This document shows, piece by piece, positions 1-8,857 of a stretch of DNA of 14,380 bases. The notes under the pieces are model-generated. The model saw nothing but the letters and a program-made list of their open reading frames with translations. It was not told the DNA's origin and made no database searches. Numbering within the stretch: the first letter of the stretch is position 1; each line of letters opens with the position of its first letter. This DNA is from Betaproteobacteria bacterium (GTDB lineage: Bacteria > Pseudomonadota > Gammaproteobacteria > Burkholderiales > SG8-39), in the NCBI GenBank assembly GCA_012274205.1, contig JAAOZY010000308.1, positions 1-14,380 on the forward strand, written 5' to 3'. A program made the translations under genes and the position numbers.

Positions 1-8
1 AGCTCGAA

Positions 9-1019
9 ATGAACAAGAAGCGGCTTCCGCTCATCGTCGGTGGCGTCATCGTGCTGGCGGCGGCCGGCTGGTTCGCATGGGACTACTTCGCCGAAGAACC
101 TGCGCCGCCCCCGACGCCGTCGAAACCGGTGAGCAAACCCGCGGCGCCCAAGGCGCAGTCAGCCGCCGATGCCGCCAAGACACAAGACAAGCAAATCGAA
201 GACGTGGTGGCCGCCACCGGCCTGAAGCAGCAGCTGGAGCAGCTGCCGCAGCGCCTGGCGGCCGGCGTCGCGCAGGCCGGAAAACAGCAGAAGAAGGTGC
301 CGACCGCGACCATCCAGTCGATCGAGGAGGCGATGGCGAAGGGGTATACGGCCGAAGGATTCCAGAACCGGGTCGATGCCGAGCTGAAGAAGAACTACGA
401 CCAGAAGCACATGCAGGCGCTGCTGAAAGAGTTCTCCACGCCGGCGGCCAAGACCATGGTCGAGCAGGAGCGCGTCGCGCAGCAGCCGAACGATCTGGCG
501 AAGTTCGCGATCAGCCCGGTTGCAACCAAGCCCGAGCGCGCGGCGCTGGTGCAGCGCATCGATGCCGCGACCAAGGCAAGCGAGCTCGCGGTCCAGACCG
601 CCTTCGTTTCGATGAAGGCGCTGTCGCAGGGCATCGCCGGCGAAGGCTCGGCCAAGGCGGCCGCCATCGACAAGTCGATGGAAAAGCAGCGCGAGGCCGA
701 GACGCGCAGGATCCGCGACGCGACCCAGCTCAGCCTCGCCTACAGCTACAAGGACGCGAGCGACGCCGACCTGGAGAAATACGCGGCGCTGTACGAGACT
801 GCAGATGCCAAATGGTTCTACGGCCTGGTGTACGAAGCGCTGCTTGGTGAAATCAAGGACGCTTCGATCGCGGCCGGGGAGCGCCTCGCCGAGCTGAAGG
901 CCAAGCCCGCCGCGAGCGCTGCGAAAGCGCCTGGAGCGAAATCCGGCGCCGACGCGCGCGCCTGCCTCAAATTCGCTACCGACGCCGCGATCGCCAGGTG
1001 CGCCGAGGCGTATCGCTGA
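9..1019 (+). CDS. Membrane-anchored, helix-rich protein of unknown function
   Basis: I do not recognise a family. The 336-residue product starts with a short basic stretch (MNKKR) followed by a single hydrophobic segment at about residues 8-27, so it is probably an N-terminally anchored inner-membrane protein with its bulk in the periplasm, although an uncleaved signal cannot be excluded. A Pro/Ala/Lys-rich linker follows (about 30-60), then a long Ala/Glu/Lys/Gln-rich region expected to be mostly alpha-helical (about 60-300). The C-terminal tail has two cysteines, C319 and C331, spaced CX11C, which could form a disulfide if the domain is periplasmic. The ATG at 9 is the first in frame, but only 8 bases precede it, so the ribosome binding site and a longer start cannot be judged. 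Codon use is typical of the neighbouring core genes. It converges on the nitrilase-family gene with 57 bp between the stop codons and no convincing terminator there. Confidence 0.75.
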   Translation: MNKKRLPLIVGGVIVLAAAGWFAWDYFAEEPAPPPTPSKPVSKPAAPKAQSAADAAKTQDKQIEDVVAATGLKQQLEQLPQRLAAGVAQAGKQQKKVPTATIQSIEEAMAKGYTAEGFQNRVDAELKKNYDQKHMQALLKEFSTPAAKTMVEQERVAQQPNDLAKFAISPVATKPERAALVQRIDAATKASELAVQTAFVSMKALSQGIAGEGSAKAAAIDKSMEKQREAETRRIRDATQLSLAYSYKDASDADLEKYAALYETADAKWFYGLVYEALLGEIKDASIAAGERLAELKAKPAASAAKAPGAKSGADARACLKFATDAAIARCAEAYR

Positions 1020-1076
1020 GCCGCAGCCGGCTCGTCTGAGTCAGCAGCCGCTTCGCCGATAGCGGAACGGCCGGCC

Positions 1077-1886
1077 CTACATTACCCGGTGCGTCAGCGC
1101 CGGCAGGCTGCGGCGCACGCGCGCAATCTCGGCGTGGTCGAGCTCGGCGCTGACCACGCCGGGGCCGCTGGGCAGATCCGCCAGCACCTCGCCCCAGGGA
1201 TCGATGATCATGCTGTGGCCCCAGGTATCGCGGCCGTTCTCGTGGTGCCCGCCCTGCGCCGGCGCAAGCACATAAGCCTGGTTCTCGACCGCGCGCGCGC
1301 GCAGCAGCATTTCCCAGTGCGCCTTGCCGGTGGTGGCGGTAAACGACGAGGGCACCAGTATCAGGTCCACCGCCCCCATGCGGCGGTACATCTCCGGAAA
1401 ACGCAGGTCGTAGCAGATCGACAGGCCGAGCCTGGCGAAGGGCGCGTCGACGGTGACCACTTCGCTGCCGGGCTCGATGCTGCGCGATTCCTGGAAGCGC
1501 TCCTTGCCCAGGTCGAAGCCGAACAGGTGGATCTTGTCGTAGCGCGCGACGCGCCGGCCGGCGTCATCGAACACGAGGCAGCTGTTGCGCACCTTGTCCG
1601 GGTCGGCGCAGGCGAGCGGCGCCGAGCCGCCGACCAGCCACACCTTGTTCTTCGCCGCCGCCGTGGCGAGGAAATCCTGTATCGGTCCGCGCCCGAACTC
1701 TTCGCGCACGTCCACCTTGTCGCGCTCGCGCAGTCCGAGGATGCAGAAATACTCGGGCAGCGCCACCAGGCGCGCGCCCTCGCCCGCCGCGCGCGCGATC
1801 AGTTCGCCGGCGACGGCGAGATTCGCCCCGACTTCGGGCTTGGACACCATTTGCACTGCTGCAACTTTGAATCTGCCTTCAGCCAT
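1077..1886 (-). CDS. Carbon-nitrogen hydrolase (nitrilase superfamily, Nit/YbeM-like amidase)
   Basis: A 269-residue cytosolic amidase of the nitrilase superfamily. The Glu-Lys-Cys catalytic triad is visible: E45 in ALPEYF, K118 in RYDKIH and the nucleophile C158 in LSICYDLRFPE. A second conserved stretch, HWEMLLRARAVENQ, follows at about residues 195-210. Length is normal for the single-domain Nit branch (about 260-290). Close relatives such as Nit1 and E. coli YbeM hydrolyse deaminated glutathione, a metabolite-repair reaction; omega-amidase and other C-N hydrolases share the fold, so the exact substrate is an inference. The ATG at 1886 is preceded by a purine-rich AGGGG about 11 bases upstream. 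The start lies 47 bp downstream of the yhdP stop on the same strand with no terminator visible between, so the two are probably co-transcribed. This yhdP-nit order is familiar to me from betaproteobacteria. Confidence 0.93.
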   Translation of the reverse strand: MAEGRFKVAAVQMVSKPEVGANLAVAGELIARAAGEGARLVALPEYFCILGLRERDKVDVREEFGRGPIQDFLATAAAKNKVWLVGGSAPLACADPDKVRNSCLVFDDAGRRVARYDKIHLFGFDLGKERFQESRSIEPGSEVVTVDAPFARLGLSICYDLRFPEMYRRMGAVDLILVPSSFTATTGKAHWEMLLRARAVENQAYVLAPAQGGHHENGRDTWGHSMIIDPWGEVLADLPSGPGVVSAELDHAEIARVRRSLPALTHRVM

Positions 1887-1931
1887 GGCTGCCCGTTCCC
1901 CTGTTTGCCCGGCGACGCACCCCGCCGCAGC

Positions 1932-4900
1932 TCATTTTACTTCGCCGGGGACGACATCCGGCTGGGCACGCGAGGTCCCGGCCGGCGTTTCGCGCGCGAG
2001 TTTCGCCACCTTGGGATCGTCCCAGCTGCCGGTCACGGAATACTCGTAGGCGAACGCCTGGCCCAGCGGATCCTTGAACAGGCGCTGCGCCAGAAATGTC
2101 GCAACCCCTGCGATCGGGTTGGCGAGCATCAGCCCGCCCGCCACCGACAGGCTGTCGCCCAGGCTCGGCACTACGCGCACCCTCAGCGCCTGCGTTTCCC
2201 TGGCGAGGTCGATGTCTCCGAACATTGCCACCTGCGCCGAAGGTCCGCGCATGGCGAAGTCCTGCGTGTGCAGCACCCCCTTGGCGACGGCGGCCGTAGC
2301 TGTAATGGTATCGAAGGCGAAGCCCTCGCTGAAAATATCGCGGAAGTCCAGGGTAATGCGCCGCGGTAGCGCCTGCAGGCTGAGGATGCCCAGCAGCTTG
2401 CCTATGCCCGGCTCGATCTTGAGGAATTGCCCTTTCTCCGCGATCAGCGACAGGTCGCCGGAAAGGCTGGGGAAGTCGATGCTCTGCGGATTGCCCGCCC
2501 AGTTGAGCTTGCCCAGCAGCTTGGCGCTGCCGCGCTGCATGCTTCCGGGATAGCCCATGCGCTGCAGGAATTTGCCCACGTCGCTGACCTCGAGTTTGAG
2601 GTTGACGCTGGTGCGCTGCTGCGCCGCCACACCCTGCCACAGGCCGTCGGCGCTCAGACTCGCCTCCGGCGCGGTCAGCGTCAGCTTCTCGATGCGCCAG
2701 TCCAGCCCGGCATTGGCCGCGGTCAGCTCCAGCCGTCCGAGCTTCTTGTCGTGCACGATCAGGTTATCGGCGACGATATCCAGCCCAGGCAGCTCCTTCG
2801 GCGGCATCTGCTCCGCAAGCCGGCCCGGCGTCGGCTGCGGAAAGGTGAAATGCGATAGCGTCGCGCTCACGCGCCCCTTGCCCTGCGAGCGCCAGCGCAC
2901 CTCGCCCGCGAGTTCGCGCGCATCGACTTCGGCGAGCCAGTCGCTGCCGCGGAAGCCGGCGCGCAGGGAAACATCGTTGATGCGTTTGCCGTACACGTCG
3001 AGCGCGCCGACTTTGAGGCCGAGCGCAGTCAGCGGCAGCGGCGTCCCGCCCGAACCGCCGAGCACGCGCAGCCATTGGTCCAGGTCGAGTTCGGAGGCGC
3101 TGCCGTTGAGCACGATGCCGGTCAGCGGCAATTTCGGCGCCTCGTTGAGTCCGATCGCGCCGCGCTCGATCACCATCTTGCCGTCTTCGCGGCGGCGCTG
3201 CAGTTCCATGCGCAGGATTTTTCCGAGCTCGAGCGTGCTGCGATCGGCCGTAGGCGAGCCGCTCCAGCCGCCATTGCGCTCCTCGGTGCTGACCGTGTGT
3301 TCGAAGCGCAGCGGCAGCAGCTCGGTGCGCGACTTCGCCAGCGGCGCCGGCAGCGTCGAGCCCAGTCCCTGCAGGCTGGATTCGGCCACTATGCTCACGC
3401 TGCGCCGGCGGAAATTCATGCTCGAGCTCCAGGCGGTGCTGCCGTTGAGCTCGCGCAGCAGCGGCTGGTCCAGCGCCGCTTGCAGCGCCGCCGCGCTGAG
3501 CGTTCCGCGCGCATTGACGGCGATGCTGCCGTCGCGCTGGCTGGAGATGGCGACCGCCACCGGACCGCCGAGGAACTGCGCGTTGACCGCGCGCATGTTC
3601 ACGCTGTTTTCAGTGAACTCCAGCCGCCCGCTCATCTGCGACACCGCCGGCCAGTCCGGGTCGATGCGCACCTGATTGGCGCTCATCTGGTAACTCCCCG
3701 CCACCTTGACCTCGGTCGGTTGCGACAGCGGCAGGTCGAGCTTGAGCTGCAGCTTGCCGCTGCCCACTGCGCTCATGCTCGAGGTAACGCCCCCGATCAG
3801 ACCGCTCACCGGGCTTTGCGCCACGAACTTCAGGAATTCGGCGGTCGGCCCCTCGGCCTGCCCGCTTACCGCGAGCACCCGCTCGGGGATGAACAGATCG
3901 GGAAGCACGACCTGCGCAGCGCTCACTTTCGCGCCGAGCACCTGCGCCTTGCGGCTGGTAATTTCCATGCGCCGGCCGTCGAAGCGCAGGTCGGCATCGA
4001 TGCCCTCAATGTTCGGCCAGCCCGGGGCGTAGGCCAGCGTTCCGTCGCGCACCCTGGCCGCTATCTGGAAGGTGCCGGCTTTGCTGTCCGCGAACGGGAA
4101 GTCCTTGAGATCGCCCTTGAGGCGCAGGCCGACATCCTGCGCATGTCCGGCAAGCAGCGCGTGGTCGAGCCAGTCGATCACGGGTTTTTTCAGCAAGGGA
4201 ATGTAGCGCGCCACCTGCGGCGCTTCAACGCGGCTCAGCCGCGCCGTGAGATCGATAACGCCCGGCCCCTCGGCCGCCGTGGTGTAAGTGCCGAAGGCGG
4301 TGCCGGCGAGGTCCGCATTGGCAACAGCAATGTTGGACAGCTTGAGCTGCAGTTCGCCGCGCAGCCGCGTCCACGCGAGCTGCGCAGTGAGGCTGTCGAA
4401 CGCATGCTCGTGCTCGGCAAACGCGTGCGGCAGGTCGATCTTGACCTTGTCCGAATTGAGCAGCACGCTGCCACCCTTTTCGTTGCCGTCGACGTTGCCG
4501 CTGACGCCCGAGAATCCGGGCAGCTTGGCGTAGGCGTGCATGCCCAATCGATCGAAATGCCCGCGCGCGTTGTATTGCAGCGGCTCCTGCAGCGGACCTT
4601 TCCAGTCGAACTGCATGTCGGAGAGGCTGCCTTGGGGCGCGGCTTCAGCGAAGAACTTGCGCAGCGCCTGCGGCAGCGGCAGGTACTCGCCCAGCAGCGC
4701 CAGCGGCTGCAGTTCGAGCGCGTCGATGCGCGCCTCGCCCTGCTCGGCGCGCCCGCCGGCCGCGGGCTGCCATTGAAGCGCAAACTGCGCCGGCGGCAGC
4801 GTGGCACCGGATTGCAGCTCCAGCGCCACCTGCCTGCCGCCGAATTCGTAGCCGCCGCGCGCACGCTTCGCCGACAGCCGCCCCTGCAGCGAGCGCAGCT

Positions 4901-5864
4901 CCAGCAGCGGCAGCTCCGGCTCGAGACGCGCGCTGATGCCGGCCAGCGCCACGTCGGCGGTGGCCTCTTCGAGCTGCTTGCCGGCAAAGCCCAGCCACAG
5001 TCTCACTCCGCCCTGCCCGCGCCGGATTTCCAGCGGATAGTCGATCCAGGCGCGCCAGGCGGCGAGGTCGGTATAGGGAAGTTCGGCATATATCCTGCCG
5101 GTCCAGTTCTGCAACTGCTCCAGCGTGCCGCCCTCGAGTTCGCCGCGCAGCTCCAACGCCGCGGCGAGATCGCGCGCCGGCTGCGCGCGCAGCGCGAAGC
5201 GGTGGCGGCTGCCGCGGTTGCGCATGACGAAATTCAGGTCGGCGAGGGACAGCGGCGGCGCCTGGCGCAGCTCGTCTTCCCAGCTGACCTGGGCTTCGCG
5301 CACGATGATTTCGCGCTGTGCCAGCAGCCACTCGGAAAAACCAGCGCCCGCATTCTCCGTCTTGAGCCTTATGCCGGCGACATAGAGCGCCCCCTGCGCG
5401 TCGCGGCGGATGTTCAGGTGCGGCTTGTCCAGCGCCAGCGAGTTGAAGCGCAGGGCGCCGAAAACGAAGGAGTCCCAGGACAGGGTGCAGCTCACCGCGG
5501 GCAGCGACAGCGCGACGCGGCCATCGCTGTCGTACAGCTGCAGGTCGGTGAGCGCGAGGAAAGGGCGCAGGCCCTGCCAGCCGGAATCGACGCTGCCGAC
5601 GCTGACGCGCTGGCCGATATTGCGCGAAATCGCCTGCGTGATCAGCTCCGGGTGCGCCTCGATCTGCGGCAGGATCCAGTAACGCAGACCCAGCACCACG
5701 GCGGCGAAGCCGAAATAGACGACCAGCAGGCCGATGCCGGCATAGCGCAGCAGACGGCGCACCAGGCTGCGCTGCGCCGGGGCGACACCAAGCTCCGCCA
5801 GCGGCGAAAATACTTCCTCGGCGGGCGCGGGGGAATCGGTTTCGGTTTGGCCGGATTGAACCAT
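1932..5864 (-). CDS. yhdP: YhdP family AsmA-like protein (intermembrane phospholipid transport)
   Basis: A 1310-residue AsmA-superfamily protein. YhdP-type proteins are anchored in the inner membrane and form a long beta-groove spanning the periplasm, which moves phospholipids to the outer membrane in partial redundancy with TamB and YdbH (known from E. coli). Here a cytoplasmic N-terminal segment of about 40 residues precedes one transmembrane helix (about 42-63, GIGLLVVYFGFAAVV). A long beta-rich region follows, ending in a recognisable AsmA-like C-terminal domain (about residues 1130-1290) with GKLLGILSLQALPRR and LDFRDIFSEGFAFD. Length matches the family (about 1270-1400). The frame is open up to 5951, but I chose ATG 5864: the extra 29 residues are atypical, and the predicted glnE promoter lies inside them. 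No strong Shine-Dalgarno precedes this ATG. It is followed at 45 bp by the nitrilase gene and diverges from glnE. Confidence 0.93.
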   Translation of the reverse strand: MVQSGQTETDSPAPAEEVFSPLAELGVAPAQRSLVRRLLRYAGIGLLVVYFGFAAVVLGLRYWILPQIEAHPELITQAISRNIGQRVSVGSVDSGWQGLRPFLALTDLQLYDSDGRVALSLPAVSCTLSWDSFVFGALRFNSLALDKPHLNIRRDAQGALYVAGIRLKTENAGAGFSEWLLAQREIIVREAQVSWEDELRQAPPLSLADLNFVMRNRGSRHRFALRAQPARDLAAALELRGELEGGTLEQLQNWTGRIYAELPYTDLAAWRAWIDYPLEIRRGQGGVRLWLGFAGKQLEEATADVALAGISARLEPELPLLELRSLQGRLSAKRARGGYEFGGRQVALELQSGATLPPAQFALQWQPAAGGRAEQGEARIDALELQPLALLGEYLPLPQALRKFFAEAAPQGSLSDMQFDWKGPLQEPLQYNARGHFDRLGMHAYAKLPGFSGVSGNVDGNEKGGSVLLNSDKVKIDLPHAFAEHEHAFDSLTAQLAWTRLRGELQLKLSNIAVANADLAGTAFGTYTTAAEGPGVIDLTARLSRVEAPQVARYIPLLKKPVIDWLDHALLAGHAQDVGLRLKGDLKDFPFADSKAGTFQIAARVRDGTLAYAPGWPNIEGIDADLRFDGRRMEITSRKAQVLGAKVSAAQVVLPDLFIPERVLAVSGQAEGPTAEFLKFVAQSPVSGLIGGVTSSMSAVGSGKLQLKLDLPLSQPTEVKVAGSYQMSANQVRIDPDWPAVSQMSGRLEFTENSVNMRAVNAQFLGGPVAVAISSQRDGSIAVNARGTLSAAALQAALDQPLLRELNGSTAWSSSMNFRRRSVSIVAESSLQGLGSTLPAPLAKSRTELLPLRFEHTVSTEERNGGWSGSPTADRSTLELGKILRMELQRRREDGKMVIERGAIGLNEAPKLPLTGIVLNGSASELDLDQWLRVLGGSGGTPLPLTALGLKVGALDVYGKRINDVSLRAGFRGSDWLAEVDARELAGEVRWRSQGKGRVSATLSHFTFPQPTPGRLAEQMPPKELPGLDIVADNLIVHDKKLGRLELTAANAGLDWRIEKLTLTAPEASLSADGLWQGVAAQQRTSVNLKLEVSDVGKFLQRMGYPGSMQRGSAKLLGKLNWAGNPQSIDFPSLSGDLSLIAEKGQFLKIEPGIGKLLGILSLQALPRRITLDFRDIFSEGFAFDTITATAAVAKGVLHTQDFAMRGPSAQVAMFGDIDLARETQALRVRVVPSLGDSLSVAGGLMLANPIAGVATFLAQRLFKDPLGQAFAYEYSVTGSWDDPKVAKLARETPAGTSRAQPDVVPGEVK

Positions 5865-5888
5865 CCGCAGGCGGGTATCCCGTACTGG

Positions 5889-5918
5889 TTGAGCGCGTCT
5901 TGGCGAAAGCCCTACAAT
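5889..5918 (+). promoter_or_regulatory. Predicted sigma70-type promoter of glnE
   Basis: On the plus strand there is TTGAGC (5889-5894), an 18-base spacer, then TACAAT (5913-5918). This matches the consensus at 4/6 and 5/6 positions. Transcription would start near 5925 and give a leader of about 55 bases before the glnE ATG at 5982. The element lies upstream of the chosen yhdP start. This is a sequence prediction only. Confidence 0.5.
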
Positions 5919-5981
5919 GAAGGCGCGCGCGAAAAAAAACAGACAAAGCAAGGCCTCATTTTACCTGCAAACCATAGCCCC

Positions 5982-8795
5982 ATGACTCCGGATACGGGTA
6001 TTCCACCAGGCCTGCAGAACTATTCGCGCTACGCCCGGCGCCTGGCGCAGGCGCGCCCTGAAATATTCCAGGCGGCGCTGGACGCGATCGAGCAGCCCTA
6101 CACTGCCGATGCCATGCGCGGCTTCATCGCGCAGCAAGCGCCGCAGGGCGAGGAGGGGCTCAAGCGCACGCTGCGCCAGCTGCGCCAACAGGTGATGCTG
6201 CGCGTCATGCTGCGCGATCTTTCCGGGCGCGCGCCGCTGTCCGAGGTGGTCGCCTGCATGAGCGACCTGGCCGAAATCAGCCTCGGCCATGCGCTCGGGC
6301 AACTCGCCGTCGGGCTGGAGCAGCAGCACGGCGTGCCGATGGCGCAGGGCCGGCGGCAGGAACTGATCGTGATTGGCATGGGCAAGCTCGGCGGGCGCGA
6401 GCTCAACGTCTCCTCCGACATCGACCTGATCTTCGTCTATCCGGAGGAGGGCGAGACCGTGAGCCCCGCGGCTGCGCCCGACGGCGCTGCGCCGCCGCGC
6501 TTGCTGTCCAACCACGAATACTTCACCCGCCTCGGACGCAAGCTGATCAATGCGATTTCCGACATCACCGAGGACGGACAGGTATTCCGCGTCGACATGC
6601 GCCTGCGCCCGAACGGCGATTCCGGGCCGCTCGCCTGCAGCCTGGACGCGCTGGAAAACTATTTCATTGCCGAGGGGCGCGAGTGGGAGCGCTACGCCTG
6701 GATCAAGGCGCGCGTTGTTGCTACGAGCAGCGACGCAAGCGTCGCTGCAGGCGCCACGAGTGGCGGCCCCAGCGTCCTCGCCACGCGCAGCAACGGCGAC
6801 GCCGGCGAGCTGGCGCGGCAGCTGGCCGCGGTCGCGCGCCCGTTCGTGTTCCGCAAGTACCTCGATTTCGGCGCATTCGCCGCGATGCGCTCGCTGCACG
6901 CGCAGATCCGCGCCGAGGTCGCGCGGCGCGACCTCGCCGGGCACGTCAAGCTCGGCCCCGGGGGCATACGCGAAATCGAGTTCATCGCCCAGGCGTTCCA
7001 GCTGATCCGCGGCGGGCGCGACGCGGAACTGCAGCTGCGGCCGACGCTGCAGGTGCTGGCGCTGCTGCAACAGAAGGGGCTGCTGCCCGCAACGGCGGTG
7101 GCCGAACTCGCCGCGGCCTACGATTTCCTGCGCCGCGTCGAGCATCGCCTGCAATACCTGGACGACGCGCAGACGCACGAACTGCCGAAGAGCGGCGCGG
7201 ACCAGGCGCTGATCGCGCGCGCCATGGGCTGCGCTGACTACGCCGCCTTCATGCGCCGTCTGGACGCGCACCGCGAGCAGGTGTCGCGCCATTTCGACGG
7301 CGTGTTTGCCGCTCCCCCCCAGGACGCGCACGCCTGCGCGCCGCTGTGGAACGGCGGGCTCGACGCGCGCACGCTGGAGGAGCAGCTCTACACCCTGGGA
7401 TTCGCCGACGCCGGCGCCGCGCGCGCACGGCTCGAAGGCGCGCATGCCTCGCAGCGCTACGCGCAGCTGTCGGAGACGAGCCGCGAGCGCTACGACGCGC
7501 TGCTGCCGCGCGTGATCGAACTCTCGGCCAGGGCGGGCGCACCCGGGGCCGCGCTGGCGCGCACGCTCGACCTGCTCGAAGCCATCAGCCGGCGCAGCTC
7601 CTATCTCGCGCTGCTGTACGAATATCCGCAGGCGCTGGAAAAGGTGGTGCAGCTGCTCGCAGCATCGGACTGGGCCGCGGCCTATGTCACGCGCCATCCG
7701 CTGCTGCTGGACGAGCTGCTCGACGTGCGCACGCTCTACGCCGCGCCGGACTGGAAAGAATTCGCCGCCGGGTTGCGCCGACAGCTGGCACAGCACGCGG
7801 ACGATGCCGAGCGGCAGATGGACGTGCTGCGCGAAGCGCACCATGCGCAGGTATTCCGCCTGCTGGCGCAGGACCTCGCCGGGCAACTCACGGTGGAGGT
7901 GCTGGCCGATCACCTGTCGGCACTCGCCGACCTGATGCTCACGGTCACGCTGGAACTGTGCTGGGCGCAGCTACGCACGCGCCACCGCGAAACGCCGCGC
8001 TTCGCCATCGTCGCCTACGGCAAGCTCGGCGGCAAGGAACTCGGCTACGCGTCCGACCTGGACATCATTTTCCTGCATGACGATGACGATGCGCGCGCGC
8101 CCGAGCTGTATGCGCGACTGGCGCAGCGCATCAACAGCTGGCTTGGCAGCCCCACCGCCTCGGGCGTGCTGTTCGAGACCGACCTGCGCCTGCGCCCCAA
8201 CGGCGAAGGCGGGCTGATGGTGAGCTCGGTGGAGGCGTTTCGCGAATATCAGGAGAAGGATGCCTGGGTATGGGAGCACCAGGCGCTCACGCGCGCGCGC
8301 TATTGCGCCGGCGATGCCGCGGTGGGCGCTGCGTTCGAAGCCGAGCGCGTCGCCATCCTGCGCCGCAGCCGCGATCCCGCGGCGCTGCGGCGCGAGGTCG
8401 TCGCCATGCGCGCGAAGATGCTCGACGCGCATCCGAACACGAGCGGGCTGTTCGACCTCAAGCACGACCGCGGCGGCATGATAGACATCGAATTCATCGT
8501 ACAGTATCTGGTGCTCGCGCACGCGCAGCGCCACGCGCAGCTGACCGGCAACCTCGGCAATATCGCACTGCTCAAGATGGCCGGGGAACTCAGCCTGATT
8601 CCGCTGGCGACGGCAATGACGGTGCGCGACGGCTACCGCGAGTACCGCCATCTGCAGCACGCCGAGCGGCTCAACGGCGCGCGCTACGCGCGCGTGGCGC
8701 ATGCGCCGCTGCAAGCGTATATCGATGCCACGCTGGCGCTGTGGGAACACGTGTTCGGCCCCGAATCCAGCGGCGCTGCGCCACGGCAAGGCTGA
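5982..8795 (+). CDS. glnE: Bifunctional glutamine synthetase adenylyltransferase/deadenylylase
   Basis: This 937-residue cytosolic enzyme attaches AMP to, or removes it from, a tyrosine of glutamine synthetase under control of PII and glutamine, matching ammonia assimilation to nitrogen supply. Both nucleotidyltransferase domains are present. The N-terminal deadenylylase motif is GMGKLGGRELN...SSDIDLIF, with metal-binding D146 and D148. The C-terminal adenylylase motif is AYGKLGGKELG...ASDLDIIF, with D692 and D694. Each is followed by its paired DMRLRPNG or DLRLRPNG motif and a helical GlnD-UR-type region (GGIREIEFI, GGMIDIEFI). Length is close to the E. coli enzyme (946). The open frame runs about 2.9 kb upstream antisense to yhdP, but protein similarity begins at ATG 5982; no clear Shine-Dalgarno precedes it. 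Oddity: residues about 247-276 form a low-complexity Ala/Ser/Gly linker where relatives go almost directly from KARVV to the RPFVFRKYLDFGA motif. Divergent from yhdP. Confidence 0.97.
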   Translation: MTPDTGIPPGLQNYSRYARRLAQARPEIFQAALDAIEQPYTADAMRGFIAQQAPQGEEGLKRTLRQLRQQVMLRVMLRDLSGRAPLSEVVACMSDLAEISLGHALGQLAVGLEQQHGVPMAQGRRQELIVIGMGKLGGRELNVSSDIDLIFVYPEEGETVSPAAAPDGAAPPRLLSNHEYFTRLGRKLINAISDITEDGQVFRVDMRLRPNGDSGPLACSLDALENYFIAEGREWERYAWIKARVVATSSDASVAAGATSGGPSVLATRSNGDAGELARQLAAVARPFVFRKYLDFGAFAAMRSLHAQIRAEVARRDLAGHVKLGPGGIREIEFIAQAFQLIRGGRDAELQLRPTLQVLALLQQKGLLPATAVAELAAAYDFLRRVEHRLQYLDDAQTHELPKSGADQALIARAMGCADYAAFMRRLDAHREQVSRHFDGVFAAPPQDAHACAPLWNGGLDARTLEEQLYTLGFADAGAARARLEGAHASQRYAQLSETSRERYDALLPRVIELSARAGAPGAALARTLDLLEAISRRSSYLALLYEYPQALEKVVQLLAASDWAAAYVTRHPLLLDELLDVRTLYAAPDWKEFAAGLRRQLAQHADDAERQMDVLREAHHAQVFRLLAQDLAGQLTVEVLADHLSALADLMLTVTLELCWAQLRTRHRETPRFAIVAYGKLGGKELGYASDLDIIFLHDDDDARAPELYARLAQRINSWLGSPTASGVLFETDLRLRPNGEGGLMVSSVEAFREYQEKDAWVWEHQALTRARYCAGDAAVGAAFEAERVAILRRSRDPAALRREVVAMRAKMLDAHPNTSGLFDLKHDRGGMIDIEFIVQYLVLAHAQRHAQLTGNLGNIALLKMAGELSLIPLATAMTVRDGYREYRHLQHAERLNGARYARVAHAPLQAYIDATLALWEHVFGPESSGAAPRQG
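6727..6765 (+). repeat. Two adjacent perfect hairpins within glnE
   Basis: Positions 6727-6735 (GCAGCGACG) pair perfectly with 6740-6748 (CGTCGCTGC) around a 4-base CAAG loop. Directly after, 6752-6757 (CGCCAC) pairs with 6760-6765 (GTGGCG) around GA. Both fall inside the extra linker of glnE and stay in frame. This looks like a small palindromic element that has been inserted and domesticated, but the origin is inference. Confidence 0.6.
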
Positions 8796-8796
8796 C

Positions 8797-8815
8797 GCGC
8801 CCGCCGCCCGGGCGC
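8797..8815. terminator. Possible weak terminator hairpin after glnE
   Basis: A GCGCCCG/CGGGCGC stem of 7 bp with a 5-base loop begins two bases after the glnE stop codon. No U-tract follows, so intrinsic termination is uncertain. A second palindrome lies slightly downstream at 8839-8852. Confidence 0.3.
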
Positions 8816-8838
8816 AGCCGCAACCCGGGAGGCGCGGC

Positions 8839-8852
8839 CGGCTTCGAAGCCG
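8839..8852. repeat. Perfect 14-bp palindrome between glnE and oxc
   Basis: CGGCTTCGAAGCCG is a perfect self-complementary sequence. A loop of 4 bases (TCGA) would give a 5-bp stem. It could be part of the glnE terminator or a protein-binding site; nothing distinguishes these here. Confidence 0.4.
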
Positions 8853-8857
8853 CGAAA

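Noticed and set aside
1020..1076. Possible terminator between the first gene and the nitrilase gene.
   Set aside because: Only a 5-bp CCGCT/AGCGG stem with an 8-base loop and no T-tract is present.
1089..2369. Plus-strand 426-codon open frame over the nitrilase gene and the yhdP end.
   Set aside because: It is the antisense shadow of two well-supported genes and has no recognisable domain.
3075..5981. A plus-strand open frame of nearly 1000 codons antisense to yhdP and continuous with glnE.
   Set aside because: The composition is Arg/Gln/Ala-rich as expected for the complement of a GC-rich gene, GlnE similarity starts only at 5982, and yhdP on the other strand is a clear full-length family member.
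5961..7913. Minus-strand 650-codon open frame across glnE.
   Set aside because: It is an antisense shadow of glnE with Gln/Arg/Ala-biased composition, no domain and no separate translation signal.
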